Positions 48,618 through 59,142 of a DNA stretch of 64,000 bases are shown in pieces. The notes beneath the pieces were generated by a model that was given only the letters and a program-made list of their open reading frames with translations, was not told the origin of the DNA and did not search any database. Position 1 is the first letter of the stretch. Each line of letters begins with the position of its first letter. A program made the position numbers and the translations under genes. The DNA lies in the NCBI RefSeq assembly GCF_030272615.1, contig NC_081406.1, positions 213,442,997 through 213,506,996 of the forward strand, in the 5' to 3' direction. This DNA is from Cryptomeria japonica. Taxonomy: Eukaryota > Streptophyta > Pinopsida > Cupressales > Cupressaceae.

Positions 48618-49720
48618 TGTTGGCATTTATGTTGATTATGTTGTGATTGTCATTGATGGACACACACTTGCATTGAAATCACTTTTATATGTATGAGTTA
48701 TGTTGAACCGACAATTGTTCCCAACCGGTATGATGCATTATAGTCCTTAGACTATCGATGTTTTGCATAAAGTGTTTACTGATATGAAGTGGTATGTTGA
48801 TCCCAAGCAGTTCAAGGATCTCAAGCGGTATGAAGGATCAAAGTGGCAGAAAACATATTCCTAGCCTTCATTTTTGTCAAACCGGCAATCGGTATTTTGT
48901 ATGAACTGGTAATACTCTGTGATGAGTTTCCAACTGGCATTTTGTGATGAGTTACCATCCACCAATTGTTTGGAGGTGTTGACACTTTAATAGTGCTTTT
49001 TGTGTCATGTTACAAAATATGTCTAGATGCATTGAACCTAGGAAATTGTAATGTAATCCAATTGGACCGACATGAAATCAGATTCCTTTATAAGGACATC
49101 ATGTCTAGGGTTTTAGGTTGTTGCTAGGGTTTAAGGTGGTTGATGAGTTAGAGAGAGTGTGAATATGTTGAAGACTGAAGTAATGCTATAATGCATTAGG
49201 AACGAGCTATCAAGGATCTAACCAAGCAATCTGTGCTATTTGCTATATCACTAACTTGTTGATTACTCACATCTTTGACAAGTCTAAAGCCCTTAACCGG
49301 GTAGGCCCAAAAGCCTTTTGTAAATCCTCTAACAAGGTGGTTCACATCTATGGATCTAAAATCCTCTAGTACGGTAGTCTTAATTGAACTTATCTCCTAA
49401 TAGATATTGAGATTCCTAACAGGATATGTTCTGGTAAAGAACATTGTATGACCTTAACCAATCTAGTTCCTATTCTGCGGATAGTTACTTGTGAGTTCCA
49501 TCTCACCATGGTTTTTCCCATTTGGGTTTCCACATCAAAATCTCTTGTGTTATGGTGTTTGTGCTTCTGTGGGTAAATGCATTATTTTCTATTTGGTTTG
49601 CATGTGTGCTAACCGGTTTGTCTGCTAAACTGTTTTACTAGTTTACTGTTAGTCTAGTAAAGTGTTTAAGTACAGTGATTTTTGGCATACTAATTCACCC
49701 CCCCCTCTTAGTATTCATCA
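48618..49720 (+). repeat. 5' LTR of the copia-type element (1103 bp)
   Basis: TGTTGGCATT...TATTCATCA, collinear with 54983-56101. A TTTATAAG word at 49087-49094 (55453-55460 in the 3' copy) is the likely TATA element. The C-run CACCCCCCCC near the 3' end is shared with the solo LTR at 11613-13120 and with the window start. Confidence 0.93.
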
Positions 49721-49722
49721 AT

Positions 49723-49735
49723 TGGTATCAGAGCC
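49723..49735 (+). other. Primer-binding site, initiator Met tRNA
   Basis: TGGTATCAGAGCC starts two bases after the 5' LTR. It is the complement of the plant initiator-Met tRNA 3' end, used by most copia elements and many chromoviruses. Confidence 0.9.
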
Positions 49736-49746
49736 AACTTTTCTAT

Positions 49747-51048
49747 ATGTCTAACCACTTGGAAAGAGATATGGAGGAATATACTATGAGGGAACTTACT
49801 CATTGGCTCACTCAATCTGAGCAAGCCTATGATGATCTTATGGTCAAATATAAGGCCTCTCAAGCAAAAAGGAGAGAACATGCTGAAAAACTGATGGAGC
49901 TATCTAAAAATAGTTCCTCGGATGAAGCGGACATGGAAGCCCTGATTCAAGAAGTAGAAAAGCTGAATGAATCCAATTCCAACCTGAGAAAAGAATTGGA
50001 AGGACTAACTATTCGAATGTGCCAAGAGCTTGAGAACCGGAGGAAAGCTGAAGATATAGTAAAAGACAAAGATCGTGAAATCTCCATGCTGAAGCAAGAG
50101 ATTAGTGCCCTAACTACTCAACTCCATCCAAACAAAGTGGAAAAGGAAGACATGCAAGGAGAACTAAACATGGCCATATCTGAAAATGCAAACTTGATGG
50201 AAACAAATGCTGCTATTTCCAAAGAACTCTCTTAGTCAAAGGAAATACTTGCTAAGTTCAACAAGAGTACTGTTAAGCTAGAGCAAAAGCTTGAATTTGC
50301 CAAACCCATCAAGAATACTAATGGACTTGGTTATTCCATTCATGAGGAAGGTGAGACCTCTGGTACAAATGCTAGAGCATCAAAGAGACAACCGACATCA
50401 AAGGATAAAGGTGAGCAAAAGTTTAAACCTGTTTGCTTTAACCGTCTTAAAGTAGGACATACTACCAATGTGTGTAGGAGAAAAGCCTACAATAATTTTC
50501 CTTACTTTATAAACAATGTACCTAGATCCAATAAGTTTAATGGTAATTGTTATGCATGCAAAAAGTTTGGGCATAGAGCATCTGAATGCAGGTTTGTTAT
50601 GAACAACACTGGAAGATATCCTTAGAGGACTCAAGGAGTTGGTCCTGAACCTTTTGTGAACTAGAATCACAACCAGTTTAATACCTATAATCATCAATCA
50701 GGTAGTAGTGGCTATCAAGTGGAAACTAGATGGAGAGAAAACTGTTGGATTTGCCATGGTCATGGTCACACAATTGCAACATGCAGAAGGAAGAGTGGAA
50801 ACATGAATAATGGACCTTGGAGAGCACCTAGAATGGTTTGCTATCATTGCAACAAATCGGGTCATTCAACAAGATTCTGTAGAAGTAGAAAGAGTATATC
50901 GGATGATATATCGGTCACTCCAAAAGGAAATATTGATATTGACACTGTTCAAGTGGATATGAGCAAAAACTGGAAGAAGAAACTAGCAATGTTGCAAGAA
51001 GAACCAGTTTCTGCACCTAGTGTGAAAATATCAGAACCGGCAAACTAA
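49747..51048 (+). pseudogene. Gag-like protein: coiled coil plus four CCHC zinc knuckles
   Basis: One frame starts MSNHLERDMEEYTMREL at 49747 and ends at the TAA 51046-51048, about 433 codons. TAG stops lie at 50233, about 50623 and about 50662. Residues 1-160 are a charged heptad-like coiled coil (IQEVEKLNESNSNLRKELEG). Four CX2CX4HX4C knuckles follow: 50434-50475 (second Cys is Arg), 50548-50589 (CYACKKFGHRASEC), 50743-50784 (CWICHGHGHTIATC) and 50839-50880 (CYHCNKSGHSTRFC). Knuckles bind RNA in gag proteins. The usual copia gag core (UBN2-type) was not recognised in front of them, which is odd. Confidence 0.8.
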
Positions 51049-51060
51049 GCATCAAAAAAG

Positions 51061-51075
51061 CTTAGGGGGAGCAAA
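51061..51075 (+). other. Internal polypurine-like tract
   Basis: CTTAGGGGGAGCAAA directly after the gag-like ORF. It has the same core as the tracts at 54778-54791 and 54884-54898. It may be an extra priming site or a relic of rearrangement. Confidence 0.45.
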
Positions 51076-51490
51076 CGGTGAAATGTTTTGAACCCCCAGT
51101 TTATACTAGTAAAAGACCTTAACTTGTATGTGATACCTATCATTTGGTAGAAGACCGGAAATGGTAACAGGAAAATTAGGGTTTACTCCCTAATGCTGGA
51201 GCATTTATTATGATAGGTGAGGAATATGTTTAAAAGGAATTTTCAAATCATTTCTCACTATCATTTTTTGAGCGAAGAATTTTTTCAAGTGTAGAGCAAA
51301 GAAAAAGTGATTTGTGTTGCGATTCAAAGAAATTTTGAAACCTTGAAGAAGATTCAGAAGCAAATATCAAATGATCAAGAGAAGAACTCAAAGCGGTATT
51401 TCAGCAACCAAAGGAGTGTCAAGCGAAGTTCAAATTGCGAAGCCCTAAATTTCAATTTGTGAAGGTATTTCTCATAATTCTTCATTTATA
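51076..51490 (+). other. Spacer between the two ORFs of the copia-type element
   Basis: About 0.4 kb of AT-rich sequence with no protein motif. It could act as leader for the second ORF. Confidence 0.5.
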
Positions 51491-54425
51491 ATGGCTTCCA
51501 CATCTCATGATAGTTCTAGTGCAACTATTGATTCTATGGATTTCATACAATGAAAGTCAAAATATAATGCCTTGTCTCAAGTACTGACTAGTGTTATAGT
51601 AGAAGAAGGGATTTCTGATTATATAGATTGTAAAATTAAAGACCTAGGGTCTCTCACAACCCATTCTCAGCTAGGTCTATTCTATGGGAAGGATAAAAAG
51701 ATCAAACCGAAGTATAGAATCTTGGAGAAGAAGAAGCTTCATAATGCGGTTTACTTCCTAGAGGATTTCACAGATGACCACATTCGAATCATTCTGACTA
51801 GACTTCATGGTGAAAAGATGTATCTTGAGAGAAAACATGATATCACACCACAAGCTATTCAAGTCATCACTAGTTTCTACAATATAGGGGAAGTGTCAAC
51901 CCTAAGGAAGGTCAGCAAGACTGAAATTTCCAAGCTCATCAGTTCAGTGAGCGACTCATGTGGCATGACCGTCAACTCAATCAAGGATGATCTGGTCAAG
52001 TATGCCTACATGGTGATAGGTTACCAGATATTCTCTACTAGTAGAATTAACTCTATCTCTATTGTAGTGGTAAATGCCGCTTAAAGGATGATCAAGGAGG
52101 ATGCATTGTTTGATATGTGCATCTGTATGCAAAGACAACTTATGTTAAATCTTAAGTCGATCAAACAGGACAATGCACTAAGATTCAAGTTAGGACAACT
52201 ACTGGTAGGGTTATTCTTCTACTTCCAAAGTTATTTCCCAGGAGTTGGAGATATTCAGTGGTCTATCAACCAACCAGTTACCAAGCAGATCAAAGAGAGC
52301 CTGCAAGCAGTTGGAACCGATTACCCTGAAGTTCTCAACAAGTACTTTGATGAGTTCAGAAGTAAGATGACCCTAAGGATGAGGATATCCAGTGACATTG
52401 TCAAGAAATATGAAGAGGACATCTGCTTTATCATCAAAGTGGATGAATGCCTATTGAAGGTTGTTGAGCCAAAGCAGGAAGAAGTAGAGCCTATGGGCTA
52501 TGAGGTAATGTATGATATGCTAGATGGGTATGCTTCTACCCTAATCGCCTCACCCCTTGATCCTAAGGCAAAGAGAATCGGCACCTATTTGGAAAGGCTT
52601 GCACTGGTTGTAGAACCCTCTAAAAAAGAAAGGAAAGGCAGTGCCTTTGGCGTCGACACTGGTTACTGCAGCCAGTCCCAAAGTGACCAAGTGGTCACAA
52701 GTTAAGAAGAAGCTAGAAGCGGCACCTACAAAAGTCTTCGAGAGGAAGTGGAAGACAAAAAAAAATACACCTGACTCAGAAGAAATTGTGTCAGAAGAAC
52801 CACCTAAGAAGAAGACTAGGAAAATAAACAAAATGACAAAGAATGAACCAACATCATCTGCACCAGTAAATATTGACATCTCTTCTTACAAACCTTTGAC
52901 ACATTGTCAAAGAACTATAAAGAATATTAGGAGAAAAGTGTTGAATGATTTGATTGATTGTTTTGATGATTTCAATGATGATGAAAATGAAGCAGTTGAA
53001 CACGAAATCATTAGGTATTTATGTGTTAATGACCGGTCGCCTTCAAAAATTAGATCTGAGACACTGGATTCTTTGTATAATTCTTTAGACAATAAATGGT
53101 GCATTGCCATAGAAAAGAAATAGGAAATGAGAGAGAAAATTTTTGCTCAACATTTTCTTGATGTATCAAATTCAGAACTTTTTGAAGTTATGAATAAATG
53201 CAAAGGCCTCTTCTTCATGAGAAGAAGAAGACTCCTATTACTAGAAGGAAAGGGTCAAGAAGTGATCAAGGATACACATACTCATGCTCAAGAAGCCCTT
53301 AAGATGCATCAAGTGGCTGAAGCCAACAAAAAAAATGAGCGAGAACTAGAAACTAGCAAACCAGATGAGGTGTATGATAGTAAAGAAGAACTGGTCACAG
53401 AACAAATGGACCCCATTGATGTAGATGCCTTAGATGGTGAAAATGTTACTTAGGATGCACCATCCGAAGCAACAGGATAGAAGAAGCAGGTAGAACAGGT
53501 AGAAAAGCAAAAAGAAGCAAAGGACAAAAAGGAGGAAGCAAAGAAGCAAGCAGAGGAGAAGAAAAAGTAAGAAGATGAGGAGAAAAGGAAAGAGGAGGAA
53601 AAGAGAAAAGAAGATGAGGAGAAAAGGAAAGAAGAGGAAAAGAGAAAAGAGGATGAGAAGAAAAGGAAAGAGGAGGAGAAGAGAAAGGAAGCAGAGAAGA
53701 AGAAAGCAAAGGAGGACAAGGAAGAGGAGAAGAGAAAGGAAGCGGAGAAGAAGAAAGCAAAGGAGGATAAGGAAGAGAAGAAGAGAAAAGAAGCAGAGAA
53801 GAAAAAGAAGGAAGAAGAGAAAGAAGAAGCAGAAAAAAGCACTCAGATGGAGACTCCAAAGGAAACCGGTAGTCAAGCCAAACTGGTTGATCTCACCAGT
53901 CCTATTGACCTCCAATCTACAAATGAAATGGAGCTGCTACAAAGCATTAAGGTTGCTTAAGAACGCCTTGAAGTGATAAGGAGGAAGAAGGAGCAAGATG
54001 TGATCCAAGCTATGGTGGAAACTCTTACCGATTTGTTACCTGGCACAAACCTCCCCAATACTGATTCATCACTTGCACAATTGAAGCTCCTATGCATCAT
54101 AGTGGATGATCAAGTGCAGAGCCTAGAAGAGGTAGTAGAGGCAAATGCCAAGAAAGAGCATCAAAAGGCTCTCAACATTGCCCTGGTGAAGAAGCTAAAT
54201 GAGCTCTGGTCTGATCTACAAAAAGCTCAAAAAGACATAAGGAATGCTCTGGATGAGGGGAATCGACTACTGAGTAAGATTTGCCAACCCCATCTCTTTT
54301 GTGATGATGTGCTTGTACAAAAACAAAAGCTACAATCTGACTTGCAATTATACATGAACACCTTCAAGCCGCCATATGACTCTTTTACAACTTATGGGCA
54401 AACCGTTCACCTGTTTCATATATAG
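51491..54425 (+). pseudogene. Unrecognised ORF of about 980 codons in place of pol
   Basis: It starts MASTSHDSSSATIDSMDFIQ at 51491. One frameshift at about 52600-52640 and roughly six in-frame stops (mostly TAG) break it. Four parts can be seen. (1) 51572-52590 is a globular-looking region with FLEDFTDDHIRIILTRLHG, HDITPQAIQVITSFYNIGE and FKLGQLLVGLFFYFQSYFPG. (2) 52640-53450 is basic then acidic, with EEPPKKKTRKINK, like a nuclear signal. (3) 53480-53840 is a Lys/Glu repeat. (4) 53970-54425 has LEEVVEANAKKEHQKALNIA and is helical. There are no protease, RT or integrase signatures. Part 1 vaguely recalls the putative plant transposon protein domain; that is a weak impression. Confidence 0.7.
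53540..53835. repeat. Purine-rich Lys/Glu-coding repeat
   Basis: Near-continuous AAG/GAG/GAA/AGA triplets encode KRKEEEKRKEDEEKRKEEE-type sequence on the plus strand. The long Leu/Phe/Ser-rich minus-strand frames across it are mirrors of the low complexity. Confidence 0.85.
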
Positions 54426-54970
54426 TTTGCCAAAATATAGCTGGAAATCAGCAACCGAACTCAAGATTTGTAGGAACTACAACTAGTTCTACTCCCATGC
54501 CTACAAATATTTCAGAAATTTTATCTCAATCTGGATGCCTTAATGGTGACTCAAGAGATGAACACAATAGACACCATGGAAGAACAGGTCTCCCAGATGC
54601 AGACACAGAAAGAAGTGGCTACCTCCCTACTTGAGTCCTGGTCCTTATCTATGAAACAATTTTTGCAGGACTTTAAATCAATTTTTGACAAGTTTTATTC
54701 TTTATTGTCATAAACTCTTATTCTCTTAATACTAATGAAACAGGGGTTGGTTTGTAATATTTTGTTGTCATTGTTGGCAAAGGGGGAGAAGTATAAATTT
54801 TGAATATTTTGATGTATACTTTCATGTTATTTCTATTAAGAAGTAGTATAGATTGTATTTTCTGCAAAAGGGATAGTGTATATGCTTAGGGGGAGTAATT
54901 TTGATTATGGCATATTTTTGTTGTAAAACACTTAGATGTCAAAATTTTCCTAAGTGTTGTCATCAATGCC
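54426..54970 (+). other. 3' non-coding part of the copia-type interior
   Basis: The first 300 bp still show coding-like fragments (LVTQEMNTIDTMEEQVSQM near 54541). They are followed by T-rich sequence with two polypurine-like words, CAAAGGGGGAGAAG (54778-54791) and CTTAGGGGGAGTAA (about 54885-54898). Confidence 0.5.
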
Positions 54971-54982
54971 AAAGAGAGAGAT
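54971..54982 (+). other. Polypurine tract next to the 3' LTR
   Basis: AAAGAGAGAGAT abuts the LTR start TGTTGGCATT. It is weaker in G than the internal GGGGGAG words, probably through mutation. Confidence 0.6.
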
Positions 54983-56101
54983 TGTTGGCATTTTTGATGA
55001 TTATGTTGTGATTGTCATTGATGGACACACACTTGCATTGAGATCACTTTTATATGTATGAGTTATGCTGAACCGGCAATTGTTCCCAATCGGTATGATG
55101 CATTATAGTCCTTAGACTATTGGTGTTTTGCAAAAAGTGTTTACTGATCTGAAGCGATATGTTGACCCCAAGTGGTTTGAGGATCTCAAGCAGTACGAAG
55201 GATCAAAGCAGCAAAACACATATTTCTCGATCTTCATTTTTGTCAAACCGGCAACCAGTATTTTGTATGAACTGATAATACTATGTGATAAGTTTCCAAC
55301 CGTTATTTTGTGATGACTTACCATCCACCGATTGTTTGGCAATGCCGACACTTTAACGGTGCTTTTTGTGTCGTGTTACAGAATATGTCTAGATGCATTG
55401 AACCTAGGAAATTGTAATGTAATCCTATTGGACCAACATGAAATCAGATTCCTTTATAAGGACATCATGTCTAGGGTTTTAGGTTGTTGCTAGGATTTAA
55501 GGTGGTTGATGAGTTAGAGAGAGTGTGAATATGTTGAAGACTAAAGTAAAAACTGGAATGCATTAGGAACGAGCTATCAAGGATCTAACCAAGCAATTTG
55601 TGCTATTTGCTAGATCACTCACTTGTTGATTACTCACATCTTCGACAAGTCTAAAGCCTTAACCGGGTAGGCCCAAAAGCCTTTTGTAAATCCTCTAACA
55701 AGGTGGTTCACATCTGTGGATCTAAAATCCTCTAGCAAGGTAGTCTTTAATCAGACTTATCTCCTAACAGAGATTGAGATTCCTAACAGGATCTGTTCTG
55801 GTAAACAGCATTGTATAAACTTAACCGGTCTGACCTTAACCAGTCTGGTTCCTATTTTGCAGATAGTTACTTGTGAGTTCCATCTCACCATGGTTTTTCC
55901 CATTTGGGTTTCCACATAAAAATCTCTTGTGTTATGGTGTTTGTGGTTCTATGGGTAAATGCATTATTTGCTATTTAGTTTGCGTGTGTGGTAACCGGTT
56001 TGTCTACTAAACTGTTTTACCAATTTACTATTAGTCTAGTTAAGTGTTTAAGTACAATGATTTTTGGCATACTAATTCACCCCCCCTCTTAGTATTCATC
56101 A
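54983..56101 (+). repeat. 3' LTR of the copia-type element (1119 bp)
   Basis: TGTTGGCATTTTTG...TATTCATCA, collinear with 48618-49720 and with scattered substitutions and small indels. It is followed by GTGTA, the second TSD copy. Confidence 0.93.
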
Positions 56102-56106
56102 GTGTA

Positions 56107-56575
56107 TCCTAACAAGGTGACCATCCAGATAGGTATGATATATTGTATAAGTTGACCTGTTTGGTTTTCCTTTTCCTAACATTCTGGTGAGAGATTTTCT
56201 CAAGATTTTGTGCAGCATATGGAGTAGAGCATGCTTAACCCTATGTTTCAGGAATAGCAAGAAATTTTGCCCACAAATGGCAGCAACACCCCAAGAAATG
56301 GGCAATTTGATGCTCAACCTTACACAGAGGATTTCTATGGATAATCTTCATTATTTTGGACAAGTTCCCCTTGGGATCTTGTATCTCTATTTTGTATCAC
56401 ATTCTTAAATTTTTTTCTAATCCTTGAGGGATTTGGGCTAGACCGGAGGTTTTCTTCCCTCCATTCTTTCCTACTAGTGCCCACACCGGATGGAGGTGTA
56501 AATGTAATTCTCTTTTTTCTTAAATTAATAAAATTCTTTGGCCTCGGCCTTTTACCGATAAAAATAAAAATAAAA
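56107..56575 (+). other. LINE-B 3' UTR, distal part and A-rich tail
   Basis: This continues LINE-B after the inserted element. It ends TTTACCGATAAAAATAAAAATAAAAAA and is followed by the 13-bp target duplication at 56576-56588. The frame at 56187-56408 has no recognised domain. Confidence 0.75.
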
Positions 56576-56588
56576 AAATTGGGGAATA

Positions 56589-57702
56589 CAATTATTTCCT
56601 CAAAATTAGACAGTAGGTAAAAATAATATTATTTACCCATACTTTATTAAATAATTCCCACATAATGATTTATAATTAATTATCATTATTAATATTAACA
56701 TCAATAAATAAGTAAAAACAAAATAGAATAAAATAACATAAGTATAACTCAAATAAATAATTAAATTAAAAATAATAAATAAATAAAAGTCATCTCAACA
56801 ATTAATTAAACAATTTAAATAGTTAAACAATAAATAAAGCTCAATTAAATATGAATAAATTAAATTAAATTAAGTAATTACTTAATTAAAATAAATAATT
56901 CAATCATACAATAAAGCCAATAATCAAGCCACGACTGATCAAAATAAGAAGCCAAAGAGATTTGACCTCAAGACCTATGAAACAAGGTAGAAGAGAATTA
57001 ACCAATACGCCACATCTCTTAATTGAACCTAAAGGGGAATCAACCAAGCAAAAAACATCAATATAAACTAACAAGGTATACATCTTAGACCAAGAGTGTG
57101 TGAGGGAAAGTATGTCATCTCTGACAACTTGCCATTGGGATAGGACATGCTAAGAACTGTGAAGTCGGGTGGAGTCAATGTCCGATACCTGCAAACCTAC
57201 ATCAAAGACTAAACACAACATATACAATACAGATACATCATATTAAATAGGCATGTGCTAGAGAATCACGATGACATATCATGCTCACAATGAGTGACAT
57301 GATGTTGTCTCTACTCACTAAGACAATCACACAATACAATATCAAAACATTGCATAGAATCATCACTGTGAAGTAGGGTTAGTATCATCATCAATCTCAT
57401 AATACATATAAATGATAAGCATATGTGAATCCATGACTCATATAAATCCATCCATCTAGGAGATACCAAATCAACATCCACAAGAATCAAATATCATATA
57501 ATAAGTCTTGCATCACCGATCATAAAAGTAACCAATCATAAAGAGTCATCACAAATACCATGAGTCCACATAAGGTCCTAGTATCACAGATACCATCTCA
57601 AACTAGCTGAAGAGTCATAAACATCCATCCAAATAACCATCACAAGTCTAAATAAGTCTATCAGTATGCAAATAAAAATGAAAGTCTAGGAGGGACACTA
57701 CA
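56589..57702 (-). mobile_element. Right part of the 3' LTR of a gypsy element
   Basis: The right end, GGGACACTACA at 57702, reads TGTAGTGTCCC on the minus strand and precedes a purine tract and the integrase end, so it is a 3' LTR. The left part continues at 38645 once LINE-B is removed. A motif GGGTGGAGTCAATG at about 57168 matches the L0 LTR (AGGTGGAGTCGATG, about 6828). It is otherwise AT-rich and non-coding. Confidence 0.75.
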
Positions 57703-57713
57703 TCCTCCACCCC
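57703..57713 (-). other. Gypsy polypurine tract
   Basis: TCCTCCACCCC on the plus strand, GGGGTGGAGGA on the minus strand, just before the 3' LTR start. The adjacent GGCTTACTCCT parallels GACTTACTCCT in L0 and the LARD. Confidence 0.65.
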
Positions 57714-57724
57714 ATTGCCTGGGC

Positions 57725-59142
57725 TTACTCCTCAAAGCTTGAGAAAAAATAGGGATATAACTCTCTCATCTGCACAGCATCCTCCCAAGTCACCAAAGAA
57801 TCATCATTCAGGTCCCATTGGACCCTTACTTGCTCTATGTCGCGACCCTTGAGGGTCAATCCCCAACACTGAAGAATGCATACAAGCTCCAGATAAAGTT
57901 GTCCCTCCTCTACCTGCAATGAATGCCAATCCAAAATATGTGTCACATCAAGATAATAAGGTCTCAAAATAGATACATGAAACACATCATGGATGCAGGA
58001 CAAGCTAGGTGGCAAGGCTAGGTGATAAGCTATAGGGCCAATCCACTCCAAAATATCGAAAGGTCCCATAAAGCGAGGTACCAACTTAAAGATTTTTCCA
58101 TAATGGATAGGTCTCTTTCATGGACGCACTCTCAAAAACACCTTGTCACCTACTGAAAACTAACGATAAATCTGATGAGCATCCACATATTTCTTTTGTC
58201 TATCCTATGTTGCTGCCATATGCTCTATAATACGCCACACCTACTACTCCAAATCATGCAATATCTCTGATCCAAGGAGCACTATATCCTCTAATCTATC
58301 CCAAATCAAGGGTGTATGACATTGGTGACCATATAAAACCTGGAAGGGAGACATACCAATTGAACTGTGATACCCATTATTGTGGGAGAACTAAACAAAA
58401 TGAATGTACTCCTCCCATCTAGACTGTTGATCCATGACATACATTCTCAACATGTCCTCCATCACCTAGTTAACCCTCTCTGTATGTCCATCTGTCTTTG
58501 GATGATACATTGAACTAAAGTTCATATGTGGTCCTAGATCATGTAGAAGGGCTCTCCAGAATGTTGAGGTAAATATCAGATCTCGATCTGATATGATCCA
58601 TTGAGGAATACCATGTAGTCTCACTATCTACTCCATGAAGATATGAGCCACTGACTCTATTGTGTAGGAAGATCTAACTGGCAAGAAATGAGCTACCTTT
58701 GTCAACCTATCAATAGTCACCATAATAACATCATGAAATCGTGAAGACATGGGCAAACCGATAATGAAGTCTATAGATATGATGTCCCATTTCCATTCTG
58801 GAATTAGGTTTGACTGCAACAAACCTACTGGATGTCAGTGCTCTTCCTTCACTCAGTGACACTCTAAGCAAGATGATACATAATCTTCTCCTCATGCCTG
58901 CCCAATGATATAGTTGTCGCAAATCCATGTGCATCTTCTTGACACATGGATGTGCCGAGTAAGGTGCACGATGAGCCTCTGGTAGAATCAACGCCATCAA
59001 TCTCTAATGAATATCTTGCATACCTACCATCCATAGGCCTCCTTGAAGAAATCTCCTCTCTAACCTTCTGATACCAAGCATCAGCTGGAAGTGCACTAAG
59101 AATACGACTCCTCAAATCAACACTAAGAACCACTAAAGATAC
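57725..59142 (-). pseudogene. Gypsy pol: integrase with GPY/F module and chromodomain-like end
   Basis: On the minus strand from 59142 down: the end of RNase H (RSRILSALPADAWYQKVREE), the zinc-binding region HPCVKKMHMDLRQLYHW (about 58940), then the integrase core WKWDIISIDFIIGLP (first Asp, about 58780) and DRLTKVAHFLPV. ISDRDLIFTSTFW (second Asp, about 58590) and KTDGHTERVN (third acidic, about 58485) follow. The end is VPRFMGPFDILEWIGPIAYH with LPPSLSCIHDVFHVSILRPY (GPY/F module), then a chromodomain-like tail VRVQWDLNDD...VTWEDAVQMRELYP. The last points to a chromovirus, perhaps Tekay/Del-like. Frameshifts at about 58870-59000 and several stops inactivate it. Confidence 0.88.
59138..59142. 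repeat. Target-site duplication GATAC, left copy
   Basis: GATAC recurs at 63405-63409 after the second LTR. Removing the insertion and one copy restores a continuous gypsy pol reading. Confidence 0.9.

Larger units (their letters stand above)
48618..56101 (+). mobile_element. Copia-type LTR element without pol, carrying a novel ORF
   Basis: LTRs at 48618-49720 and 54983-56101 start TGTTGGCATT and end ATTCATCA. The 5-bp duplication GTGTA lies at 48613-48617 and 56102-56106. A perfect initiator-Met primer-binding site follows the 5' LTR and a purine tract precedes the 3' LTR. The 5.3 kb interior encodes a gag-like protein with four zinc knuckles and a second, unrecognised ORF of about 980 codons. 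I find no protease, integrase or RT. The copia assignment rests on LTR and primer-site style, so it is not certain. It is a non-autonomous element of roughly 7.5 kb. Confidence 0.92.
38659..56575 (+). mobile_element. LINE-B: L1-like retrotransposon, interrupted by a copia-type element
   Basis: It is bounded by the 13-bp duplication AAATTGGGGAATA and ends in GATAAAAATAAAAATAAAAAA. It contains ORF1 (DUF4283-like), ORF2 (endonuclease, RT, zinc region, RNase H) and a long 3' UTR. Removing the copia-type element (48618-56101 plus one TSD) leaves about 10.4 kb. That is long for a LINE and is explained by about 4.2 kb of 3' UTR with a tandem array. The 5' end lies only about 12 bp before a possible ORF1 start, so slight 5' truncation is likely. 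It inserted into a gypsy 3' LTR. Confidence 0.9.

Noticed and set aside
53430-53915. Long minus-strand frames rich in Leu, Phe and Ser
   Set aside because: They are mirrors of the purine-rich Lys/Glu repeat on the plus strand, and low complexity keeps several frames open at once.
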